Source: Oribacterium sp. UBA5894
GTDB taxonomy: Bacteria > Bacillota > Clostridia > Lachnospirales > Lachnospiraceae
Length of the DNA stretch: 10,926 nucleotides
Assembly: GCA_002431355.1 (NCBI GenBank)
Contig: DJEQ01000050.1
Coordinates: 1-10,926, forward strand
Reading direction: 5' to 3'
A program made the translations under genes and the position numbers. Under the pieces are notes generated by a model. That model was given only the letters and a program-made list of their open reading frames with translations, ran no database searches and was not told the DNA's origin. Shown here one piece after another: positions 4,780-10,926 of this stretch. The number at the start of each line of letters is the position of its first letter. Position 1 is the first letter of the stretch.

Positions 4780-7416
4780 ATGGGAGAACAGGAAACGAAG
4801 CGACTGGTGCTGGGCATCCTTGCGCATGTAGATGCTGGAAAAACGACGCTTTCAGAGCGTATTCTCTATACCTGCGGGCGTATTCAGAAGCTGGGACGGG
4901 TCGATAAGGGCAATGCCTACCTCGATACGGATCAGATGGAAAAGGAGCGGGGCATCACCATTTTTTCGAAGATGGCCAGCTTTCAGCTGCAGGATATCGC
5001 TGTGACGCTCCTGGATACCCCGGGACATGTGGACTTTTCGGCTGAAATGGAAAAGACCCTGTCCGTACTGGATTATGCCATCCTTGTCATCAATGGTGCG
5101 GATGGTGTGCAGGGCCATACGGAAACACTCTGGGGCTTACTTTCTCGTTACCATGTGCCTTGCTTCGTGTTTGTGAATAAGATGGACCAGGCAGGGACGG
5201 ACAAGGGCGCGCTTCTAAAGGATCTGGAGAAGCATTTCGGCCCGGCCCTCGTCGATTTCAGTGAGGTCGGTCGCTATGCGATGCCGGAGTCACTGAAGGA
5301 AAACATCGCCATGTGTGATGAGCAGTGCATGGAGAGTTATCTGGAAACAGGCGTGCTGGAGCCGAAAACGGTGCGAAATCTCATCATGGACCGGAAGCTT
5401 TTTCCGGTCTTTTTTGGCTCGGCTCTCAAGGGAAACGGCGTGGAGACCTTTCTCCAGGGACTGTACCAGTTCGTGGACATCCCGCTGTACCCGACGAGCT
5501 TCGGCGCCCGTGTATTTAAGGTCGGGCGGGATGCGCAGGGACATCGTCTCTCGTATCTGAAGATCACCGGTGGGGCGCTGAAGGTGCGTGCGGAGATTCT
5601 GCCGGGAGAAAAGGTACCGGAGCTTCGCCTCTACAGTGGTGCCCGATATACGACCGTGGATACAGCCGAAGCCGGGATGGTGGTGGCCATTCCGGATCTC
5701 TCAGGACTGAAGACCGGAGACAGCCTCGGCTGTGAGCCAGAAGGAAAGGACCCGAGTCTTCGACCGGTCCTGGACTATGAGCTCCAGTCGGAGGAGGTGG
5801 ATGCACTGGAGCTCTATCGGCGCCTTCAGGCGCTTTCGGATGAATTCCCGGAGCTTCACCTGCACTGGGATTCTACGCGAAAGGAAATCCACATTCAGCT
5901 CATGGGTGAGGTACAGACGGAAATTCTGAAGCGGATGGTGCAGGAACGCTATGGCATCACGCTGCGCTTTTCCGACGGACGCATTCTCTATCAGGAAACG
6001 ATTGCGACCCCGGTCGAAGGGGTTGGTCATTTCGAGCCGCTTCGCCACTATGCAGAGGTGCATCTCCTGCTGGAGCCACTCCCGCGGGGGAGCGGACTGC
6101 AGTTTCGGAGTGACTGCCCGACCGATACGCTGGCGATCAACTGGCAGCGCCTTGTGCTGACGCATCTCCGAGAACGCGTACATGTCGGTGTGCTGACCGG
6201 GAGTCCGGTGACGGATCTTCGCTTTACGCTCATCGCTGGACGTGCCAGCAACAAGCATACCGAGGGCGGTGATTTCCGTGAAGCGACCTATCGTGCCGTG
6301 CGGCAGGGGCTTCGAAAGGCGGAAACGATACTGCTGGAGCCGTACTATGCCTTCACACTGGAAATTCCAGAGACCTGTGTCGGTCGTGCCATGACGGATA
6401 TCGCCGGCATGCAGGGACATTTCAGCGCACCTGAGCGAAAGGAAGGCTGGGCTGTCCTGGAGGGAACGGCCCCGGTCGTAACGATGCGGAACTATCATCA
6501 GGAGGTGATGGTTTATACCAAGGGGCTTGGTCGCCTCTTCCTGCGCTTCAGTGGCTATGACCGCTGTCATAACCCGGAGGAGGTCATTGCATCCGTGGGC
6601 TATGATCCCGATCAGGATCTTCTGAATCCATGCTCCTCGGTGTTCTGCGCGCATGGCACCGGCTTCATCGTGCCCTTCGATGAGGTGGAGCGGTATATGC
6701 ATGTAGAATCGCCACTGCAGCTGGAGGAACCGGTGGAGAAGGGCGATTTCGAAGCCGATGTGGCGCGGCTGGAACGCCTGCAGGAGCCGAAATCAAAGGA
6801 CCATGCCTACAGAAATGGTGGGCATTACATCGCGGATCAGGAGCTCGAGGACATCTTCGTCCGTACCTATGGCCCGATTAAAAACCGGGCAAAGGAGATG
6901 AACATCGCGAGCGCCCGGACGATTCGTGCCCGCGAGAAGGAAGAAAATAAGGAAAAGAACCGTCGTGAGACGAAAGCGGTGGTGAAGAAAAAGCAGTACC
7001 TCCTGGTGGATGGATACAATATTGTGTTCGCCTGGGAAGAGCTGAAGTCCCTGGCAGCGGTGAACCTCGATGCGGCGCGTGGGAAGCTTCTCGACATTCT
7101 TTCAAACTATGCAGGCTATACGGGAAAAGAACTGATTGTGGTATTTGACGCCTACCGTGTGGCAGGTCACGTTGTGGAGCAGCTCAGGTATCATAATATT
7201 TATGTTGTATTCACGCGGGAGGCGATGACCGCCGACGAATACATTGAAGAAGAAACCCATGAACTGACGAAGCAGTACCAGGTGACGGTGGCAACCTCGG
7301 ATAAGGTCGTTCAGGTCATCACCTGGGGCAGCGGGGCCGTGCTCTGGTCTGCGCAGGATCTGCTGTCGGAGGTGCAGCGCTGTGAAAGAGAGATTCGAAA
7401 GGAGTGGCATGTTTAA
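4780..7416 (+). CDS. Tet(M)/EF-G-like translational GTPase fused to a Rae1/YacP-like NYN nuclease domain
   Basis: The 878-residue protein joins two machines. Residues 1 to about 645 are an EF-G-like translational GTPase closest to the ribosomal protection (Tet(M)) type: G1 AHVDAGKTT (15-23), G2 RGITI (57-61), G3 DTPGH (79-83), G4 NKMD (133-136), G5 SALK (214-217), and a domain IV start PLPRGSGLQ (433-441). The Tet(M) tip loop SPVSTPADF is replaced by SNKHTEGGDF (490-499), so tetracycline resistance is doubtful. After an extension (about 646-700) and a basic, charged linker (about 700-738), residues 739-878 form an NYN/PIN-like domain. Its acidic residues are visible in LLVDGYN (D744), VVFDAY (D790), TADE (D819) and ATSDK (D841), as in YacP/Rae1, a ribosome-bound endoribonuclease. 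The inferred role is action on ribosomes with an A-site mRNA cut. Similar fusions, annotated as translation factor GTPases, occur in Clostridia. The histidine kinase gene overlaps the end by 8 bases. Confidence 0.9.
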   Translation: MGEQETKRLVLGILAHVDAGKTTLSERILYTCGRIQKLGRVDKGNAYLDTDQMEKERGITIFSKMASFQLQDIAVTLLDTPGHVDFSAEMEKTLSVLDYAILVINGADGVQGHTETLWGLLSRYHVPCFVFVNKMDQAGTDKGALLKDLEKHFGPALVDFSEVGRYAMPESLKENIAMCDEQCMESYLETGVLEPKTVRNLIMDRKLFPVFFGSALKGNGVETFLQGLYQFVDIPLYPTSFGARVFKVGRDAQGHRLSYLKITGGALKVRAEILPGEKVPELRLYSGARYTTVDTAEAGMVVAIPDLSGLKTGDSLGCEPEGKDPSLRPVLDYELQSEEVDALELYRRLQALSDEFPELHLHWDSTRKEIHIQLMGEVQTEILKRMVQERYGITLRFSDGRILYQETIATPVEGVGHFEPLRHYAEVHLLLEPLPRGSGLQFRSDCPTDTLAINWQRLVLTHLRERVHVGVLTGSPVTDLRFTLIAGRASNKHTEGGDFREATYRAVRQGLRKAETILLEPYYAFTLEIPETCVGRAMTDIAGMQGHFSAPERKEGWAVLEGTAPVVTMRNYHQEVMVYTKGLGRLFLRFSGYDRCHNPEEVIASVGYDPDQDLLNPCSSVFCAHGTGFIVPFDEVERYMHVESPLQLEEPVEKGDFEADVARLERLQEPKSKDHAYRNGGHYIADQELEDIFVRTYGPIKNRAKEMNIASARTIRAREKEENKEKNRRETKAVVKKKQYLLVDGYNIVFAWEELKSLAAVNLDAARGKLLDILSNYAGYTGKELIVVFDAYRVAGHVVEQLRYHNIYVVFTREAMTADEYIEEETHELTKQYQVTVATSDKVVQVITWGSGAVLWSAQDLLSEVQRCEREIRKEWHV

Positions 7417-9001
7417 ACGTCGCTGGTGGCGCATGTCCATCGATCAGAAGGTTCAGAGCTTCGCCGCCATCATTGCTGTGATCATCCTGGTCTCGGCAGG
7501 CTTTTCCATGTTTACCATGAGCTATTCGCTCCGGGACTATGGTCAGCTGCTGGATGAGAACCGTGCCAGCCAGACCTTCATGGAAGCGATGGAGGCAGAG
7601 GGAACCGCCTTTTCAGACTATGCGTCGACTAGAACGGAAAGCGCGAAGGAAAATCTGCAGCAGGCCATCCAGCGTACCGAGCGTGCCATCGATGCCCTGC
7701 CCTTCAGCTATGAGCTCATCGGGCAGGAGCGCTACGCACGTACCTGGAACATTAAAAATGCCTATCAGCAGTATGCCGCGCTCCGTGACAGGATGCTGTC
7801 CGGAGAGCTGAGCAGAACGGAATTTCTGCGACGCCTCAATGAATACAATCAGCGCGAAGCGTATCTCGAGCAGTATTCCCGGCGGCTCCTGCAGCTGACG
7901 GTCGAAGCCGGATCACGCGCGTATACGGAAAAGCTTCCGCTGTTTCGCGCCCTTCCGTTCATCTTTGTCAATTTCACCCTGATCATGCTGGTGATCGTCA
8001 TGCAGATGGGAAATCTGATGAAGGACTCGATTGCGAAGCCGGTGCGTGAGCTCAGCCAGGAGGCGCAGCGCATTGCGGAATCCGATTTTTCCGGCGAGGA
8101 TATTCAGGTGGAGAGCCAGGATGAGCTCGGCGGACTGGTAACGGTATTCAATGACATGAAGCATGCGATGGCGGAAAACATTGAGACCATACAGGAAAAT
8201 CATCGCATGACGGAGCTTCTGCAGCAGGAAAAGCTGGAAAACAGTGAGATGGAGAAGCGGCTCAATGCAAACCGTCTGGAGCTTCTGAAGAGCCAGATCA
8301 ATCCCCACTTCCTGTTTAATACCCTGAACATGATCGGCTCCATGGCCAATCTCGAGGATGCGCTCACCACGGAAAAGATGACCCAGTCGCTGGCACAGCT
8401 TTTCCGCTACAATCTGAACACGCAGGAGCAGATCGTGCCGATTGACATGGAGCTTCGCATCGCCGAAAATTATATGTATCTTCAGAAAATGCGCTTCGGA
8501 AGCCGAATCCGCTATGAGGTTCAGGTGCCGGAAAGCATTGAGCATATCCGCATTCCGTCCTTCACCATGCAGCCGCTGGTGGAAAATGCCATCGTGCATG
8601 GACTGTCGAAGAAGGAGCAGGGCGGCACCGTGCGTGTGACGGTACAGCAGGATCCGGAAACCAGGCTTCTGACCCTGACCATCGAGGACGATGGACTCGG
8701 CATGGAAGAAGACCGGCTCGCTGCACTCAATGCACGCATGCACCAGCCGGACGAAAACAAGACGGCGCGGATCGGTATCGGACTCGGCAATATCTACCGC
8801 CGTATTCGAACGCTGTATCCGGAGGGCGGTGATCTCCGAATCGATGCGAAGAAAGACGTGGGAACGCGGATTATACTGACGATTCCACAGGAAGAGAAAA
8901 TGCGGACGGTGAGCGCAGCAGTGGAGGAAAGAACGGTGAGCGGAAGGCATATCGCGCCGGGGACGATGGAGGCGAAGAAGCAGACTTCGGATGAAAGCTA
9001 A
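7409..9001 (+). CDS. YesM-type sensor histidine kinase
   Basis: A membrane sensor kinase of the LytS/YesM class, about 530 residues. From this start, TM1 is about 16-38, an extracytoplasmic, mostly helical sensor is 40-178, and TM2 is about 180-203. A HAMP linker follows (about 205-260), then the His_kinase domain with NPHFLFN (298-304, phospho-accepting H300). The ATPase has the N box QPLVENAIVHG (388-398), DDG (427-429) and GIGLGN (456-461). About 35 residues after the last conserved strand form an extra, polar C-terminal tail. Two starts are possible. GTG at 7382 has GGAGG 9 bases upstream but overlaps the GTPase gene by 35 bases. ATG at 7409 has AAAGGAG 4 bases upstream, a spacing also seen for the genes at 2431 and 4780; I prefer it. 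The regulator at 9016 is its partner; the ligand is probably linked to the TRAP system downstream. Confidence 0.92.
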   Translation: MFKRRWWRMSIDQKVQSFAAIIAVIILVSAGFSMFTMSYSLRDYGQLLDENRASQTFMEAMEAEGTAFSDYASTRTESAKENLQQAIQRTERAIDALPFSYELIGQERYARTWNIKNAYQQYAALRDRMLSGELSRTEFLRRLNEYNQREAYLEQYSRRLLQLTVEAGSRAYTEKLPLFRALPFIFVNFTLIMLVIVMQMGNLMKDSIAKPVRELSQEAQRIAESDFSGEDIQVESQDELGGLVTVFNDMKHAMAENIETIQENHRMTELLQQEKLENSEMEKRLNANRLELLKSQINPHFLFNTLNMIGSMANLEDALTTEKMTQSLAQLFRYNLNTQEQIVPIDMELRIAENYMYLQKMRFGSRIRYEVQVPESIEHIRIPSFTMQPLVENAIVHGLSKKEQGGTVRVTVQQDPETRLLTLTIEDDGLGMEEDRLAALNARMHQPDENKTARIGIGLGNIYRRIRTLYPEGGDLRIDAKKDVGTRIILTIPQEEKMRTVSAAVEERTVSGRHIAPGTMEAKKQTSDES

Positions 9002-9015
9002 GAAAGGAAAGAGAG

Positions 9016-9804
9016 ATGTACAGAATGCTGGTGGCAGATGATGAGGCCATTGAACGAAAGGTACTGCTGAAAAAGCTGCGGAGAAAGTTCAGCGAGGATG
9101 GCGTGTGCTTTTATGAAGCAGAGAATGGACGGGAGGTACTGCAGCTTTATGAGGAACATGGAGCGGATATCCTGCTTCTCGACATTGAAATGCCAGGCGT
9201 AACGGGACTGGATGCAGCAGAGCAGATCCGGGCAAAGGATCCGAACTGTGCCATCCTCTTTCTGACAGCCTTCAATGAATTCGACTATGCACGAAAGGCG
9301 ATTTCAGTACATGCACTGGACTACCTGCTGAAGCCCTATGATGAAACCGAGCTCTTTCTTGCAGTGGACAGCGCGATGCATTATGTGGATCGGGTGAAGA
9401 CAGGACAGCAGCAGCCGCTGCCGATGGTGCCGACGGACGAGACTGCCCCGTCCATGGAGCCGGAAGAAACAGAGACAGGCAGTACGGATAAAAGTGCGGT
9501 ACGCATGCGGCACTTTGTGGAGGAGCACTACATGGAGGATATTTCCGTACTGGATATCGCCAGTGCCTTCGGCTACAGCGAGGCCTATTTCTGTAAGCTC
9601 TTCAAGCAGAATTTCGGGAAGAACTTTGTAACCTACCTCACAGAATACCGTGTGGAGCGCGCGAAGCAGCAGCTTTCGGATCTTTCGTCCAATGTAAAGG
9701 AAATCGGTCAGCGGGTGGGCTATGCGGATAGTAATTACTTTACAAAGGTCTTTCGACGTATCACCGGCATGAGCCCGTCGGAATATCGGGCGCATCTCGG
9801 ATAA
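9016..9804 (+). CDS. AraC-type response regulator (YesN family)
   Basis: This 262-residue DNA-binding response regulator is the partner of the upstream kinase, 14 bases away. The receiver domain (1 to about 125) has the acidic pocket D8/D9, phospho-acceptor D56 in LLLDIEMPG, T84 and K106 in LLKPYD. A linker rich in Pro, Glu and Thr (about 128-160) joins it to an AraC/XylS helix-turn-helix domain (about 163-260), with the first helix pair near VLDIASAFGYSEAYFCKLFK and the second near IGQRVGYADSNYFTKVFRR. It is shorter than many YesN proteins of about 500 residues, which carry a long middle domain; this compact form is complete. AAAGGA (9003-9008) lies 7 bases before the ATG. It probably regulates the TRAP genes that follow, and perhaps its own operon, because both upstream regions share sequence motifs. 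Confidence 0.94.
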   Translation: MYRMLVADDEAIERKVLLKKLRRKFSEDGVCFYEAENGREVLQLYEEHGADILLLDIEMPGVTGLDAAEQIRAKDPNCAILFLTAFNEFDYARKAISVHALDYLLKPYDETELFLAVDSAMHYVDRVKTGQQQPLPMVPTDETAPSMEPEETETGSTDKSAVRMRHFVEEHYMEDISVLDIASAFGYSEAYFCKLFKQNFGKNFVTYLTEYRVERAKQQLSDLSSNVKEIGQRVGYADSNYFTKVFRRITGMSPSEYRAHLG

Positions 9805-9822
9805 TTGTTCATAAAATCGCCA

Positions 9823-9840
9823 CAATCAGAGAAGATGTCG
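9823..9840. repeat. Shared 18-base block, copy 2 (before the TRAP gene)
   Basis: This is the second copy of the block at 2121-2138 (16 of 18 identical). Here its last 8 bases also form the left arm of the hairpin at 9833-9876, which the first copy does not. Conservation without the hairpin at the other site argues that the block itself, as DNA, is what is kept. Confidence 0.55.
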
Positions 9841-9882
9841 TAATTGTACGTGCATACTGCACAAATTACGACATCTAATTTT
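9833..9882 (+). terminator. Long hairpin, probable terminator of the kinase-regulator operon
   Basis: AGATGTCGTAATT (9833-9845) and AATTACGACATCT (9864-9876) are perfect 13-base inverted repeats. Inside them GTGCA (9850-9854) pairs with TGCAC (9858-9862) around a 3-base loop. The sequence AATTTTGT follows, a weak T run. It starts 28 bases after the regulator stop codon, which is where a terminator is expected. The AT-rich lower stem and short T run leave open that it is instead an operator. Confidence 0.6.
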
Positions 9883-9898
9883 GTGCGATGTGATCAAA

Positions 9899-9920
9899 GT
9901 GAATAATAATTGTGAACAAA
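9899..9920. promoter_or_regulatory. Shared GTGAATAA...TGAACAAA motif, copy 2
   Basis: The second copy of the element at 2206-2226. It lies about 40-60 bases upstream of the TRAP gene's -35 region, a usual place for an activator site. The TGTGAACAAA at its right end (9911-9920) recurs exactly at 9996-10005, in the same orientation and 85 bases away. Confidence 0.45.
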
Positions 9921-9957
9921 ATGTTAAAATCGTACGGCAAATGTTAGAATTTTACCA

Positions 9958-9986
9958 TTCTTAAAAAACGGATTGTTCTTTATAAT
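9958..9986 (+). promoter_or_regulatory. Promoter of the TRAP solute-binding gene
   Basis: A perfect -10 box TATAAT (9981-9986) has a poor -35 candidate TTCTTA (9958-9963) at 17 bases. A strong -10 with a weak -35 is typical of activator-dependent promoters. Transcription would start near 9993, giving a leader of about 60 bases. Confidence 0.7.
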
Positions 9987-9995
9987 GTACTTGTG

Positions 9996-10005
9996 TGTGA
10001 ACAAA
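9996..10005. promoter_or_regulatory. TGTGAACAAA repeat at the transcription start of the TRAP gene
   Basis: This is an exact repeat of 9911-9920. It overlaps the first transcribed bases predicted from the -10 box at 9981-9986. A protein bound here would block the promoter; one bound at 9911 could activate or loop. Confidence 0.4.
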
Positions 10006-10006
10006 G

Positions 10007-10023
10007 CCTCCACTTCGTGGAGG
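10007..10023 (+). promoter_or_regulatory. Leader hairpin with an anti-Shine-Dalgarno arm
   Basis: CCTCCAC (10007-10013) and GTGGAGG (10017-10023) form a perfect 7-base stem with a TTC loop near the 5' end of the TRAP mRNA. CCTCC could instead pair with the real ribosome binding site GGAGG (10041-10045). In the hairpin state the binding site is free. The element may stabilise the mRNA or take part in control; no T run follows, so it is not a terminator. Confidence 0.45.
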
Positions 10024-10054
10024 TCAACATTATACAATATGGAGGATATGTATT

Positions 10055-10926
10055 ATGAAGAAGAGAATCGTTAGTGGCGTTCTCGCAGCTACCATGGTTG
10101 CATCTCTTGCAGCCTGTGGTTCCTCGAAGACCGCAGAGACCACTGCCGCACCTGCAACCACTGCAGCCGCTGCTGAGGAGACGACCGCAGCTGCTGAAGA
10201 AAGCAAGGAGGCAGAGGAGACCACTGCCGCTGCTGAGGAAGCAGCAGATGGTGACTACAAGGTCAATGAGGCCGCTGCTGCAGATCCAGCCGTAACACTT
10301 ACCATGGCTGAGGTTAACCCACTTGAGGGTACCATCTGTGGACAGATGGATACCAAGTTCAAGGAGGCTGTAGAGGCTATTTCCGGTGGTTCCATCACCA
10401 TCGACCTTCAGGCATCTGGTGTGCTTGGTGCTGAGCAGGATGTTCTTGACTCGATGCTCGGCGGTGGCGGAGACATTGATATGTCCCGTATCTCTGCATT
10501 CGCTCTTACATCTTACGGCGCATCCAAGTCCGTTCTTCTTTCTCTTCCGTACGTTTTCGAGTCCAGAGAGCACTTCTGGAATTTCGTAAACAGCGACCTC
10601 GGTACAGAGATCCTGAACGAGTCTGAGGAGGCTGGCGTTGGTATCAAGGGCCTCTTCTACGGCGAGGAAGGCTTCAGACATTTCTTCACTGTTGAGAGCA
10701 AGCCGGTTTCATCCGTTGCTGATCTGAAGAACATGAAGATCCGTGTTTCCAATGACCCGATCATGCAGAAGATGGTTTCCGCTCTCGGCGCAAACCCTGC
10801 ATCCGTTTCCATGACCGAGCTTTACTCCGCACTTCAGACCAATACCGTAGATGGTGCTGGTCAGCCAATCGCAAACTACGCTTCAAACCGTTTCGATGAG
10901 GTTGGTCCAAACCTTACACTGGATGG
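10055..10926 (+). CDS. dctP: TRAP transporter solute-binding lipoprotein, DctP family (3' end outside the window)
   Basis: This is the extracytoplasmic receptor of a tripartite ATP-independent periplasmic (TRAP) transporter, which delivers carboxylates or related acids to a sodium- or proton-driven permease. Only the first 290 residues are in the window. A lipoprotein signal ends in LAAC (18-21), with Cys21 as the lipid anchor. Residues 23-65 are an Ala/Glu/Thr-rich tether. The DctP fold then begins near 80; LPYVFES (164-170), the substrate-binding Arg in KIRV (R230), ALGANP (243-248) and ELYSALQTNTVDG (255-267) are family signatures. GGAGG (10041-10045) lies 9 bases before the ATG. An ATG at 10048 gives only a short out-of-frame peptide. 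Codon choice leans to GTT, CTT, GGT and TCC compared with the upstream genes, which suggests high expression. Permease genes should follow. Confidence 0.93.
   Translation, partial: MKKRIVSGVLAATMVASLAACGSSKTAETTAAPATTAAAAEETTAAAEESKEAEETTAAAEEAADGDYKVNEAAAADPAVTLTMAEVNPLEGTICGQMDTKFKEAVEAISGGSITIDLQASGVLGAEQDVLDSMLGGGGDIDMSRISAFALTSYGASKSVLLSLPYVFESREHFWNFVNSDLGTEILNESEEAGVGIKGLFYGEEGFRHFFTVESKPVSSVADLKNMKIRVSNDPIMQKMVSALGANPASVSMTELYSALQTNTVDGAGQPIANYASNRFDEVGPNLTLD
10133..10249 (+). repeat. Low-complexity repeat encoding the lipoprotein tether
   Basis: Within the TRAP gene, residues about 27-65 repeat the unit AEETTAAAEE and variants, encoded by imperfect copies built on GCTGCTGAGGAGACC. 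Such tethers hold solute-binding lipoproteins away from the membrane in Gram-positive cells. The repeat is prone to length change by slippage. Confidence 0.7.

Noticed and set aside
7382..7408. GTG at 7382 as the histidine kinase start
   Set aside because: It has a good upstream GGAGG, but that lies inside the coding sequence of the GTPase gene. ATG at 7409 has its own AAAGGAG at the spacing used by neighbouring genes. The GTG start cannot be fully excluded.
4780..7416. Acquired tetracycline resistance gene on a mobile element
   Set aside because: No transposase, integrase or terminal repeats lie nearby, base composition matches its neighbours, and the drug-displacing loop is different.
10133..10249. 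A CRISPR-like or satellite repeat
   Set aside because: The repeat is in frame, imperfect, and encodes the lipoprotein tether.
9980..10681. Long - strand frame of 233 codons opposite the TRAP gene
   Set aside because: It is a shadow of a convincing lipoprotein gene, is rich in Cys/Ser/Leu from reading the repeat backwards, and has no start signals.

Overview
The window comes from a bacterium of the Firmicutes, most likely a Clostridia member of the Lachnospiraceae type. The support is a strong AGGAGG-type Shine-Dalgarno before nearly every gene, a YesM/YesN-type two-component pair, a family II pyrophosphatase with CBS and DRTGG domains, and a lipoprotein with an Ala/Glu/Thr-rich tether. Genus cannot be set from the sequence. 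All convincing genes are on the + strand.

Layout: bases 1-120 are an unassigned left flank. A near-consensus promoter (148-176) leads to rny (RNase Y, 332-1870), which ends in a clear intrinsic terminator (1886-1945). A 560-base non-coding stretch follows, holding several hairpins and an AT-rich regulatory region. Then comes a tightly packed run of five genes: a CBS/DRTGG manganese-dependent pyrophosphatase (2431-4149), a shikimate-kinase-like ATPase (4180-4710), a ribosome-protection-like GTPase fused to a Rae1/YacP-like NYN nuclease (4780-7416), a sensor histidine kinase (7409-9001, overlapping the gene before it) and an AraC-type response regulator (9016-9804). Gaps are short and no internal terminator is visible, so these probably form one transcription unit. 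A hairpin at 9833-9876 probably ends it. After a regulatory intergenic region with its own promoter, a TRAP-type solute-binding lipoprotein (10055 onward) starts and runs off the window.

How the genes fit together: the kinase and regulator probably control uptake through the TRAP system that begins downstream. The two intergenic regions, one before the five-gene run and one before the TRAP gene, share an 18-base block (16/18 identical) and a second motif containing TGAACAA, in the same order. This suggests one regulator acts on both promoters. The other genes are housekeeping: RNA decay, pyrophosphate hydrolysis and small-molecule phosphorylation.

The most interesting gene is the GTPase-nuclease fusion. 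An EF-G/Tet(M)-like body, which should enter the ribosomal A site, is joined in one chain to a nuclease domain whose stand-alone relative (Rae1 of Bacillus subtilis) cleaves mRNA in the A site. The loop that gives Tet(M) its tetracycline-displacing activity is replaced, so resistance is not its likely job.
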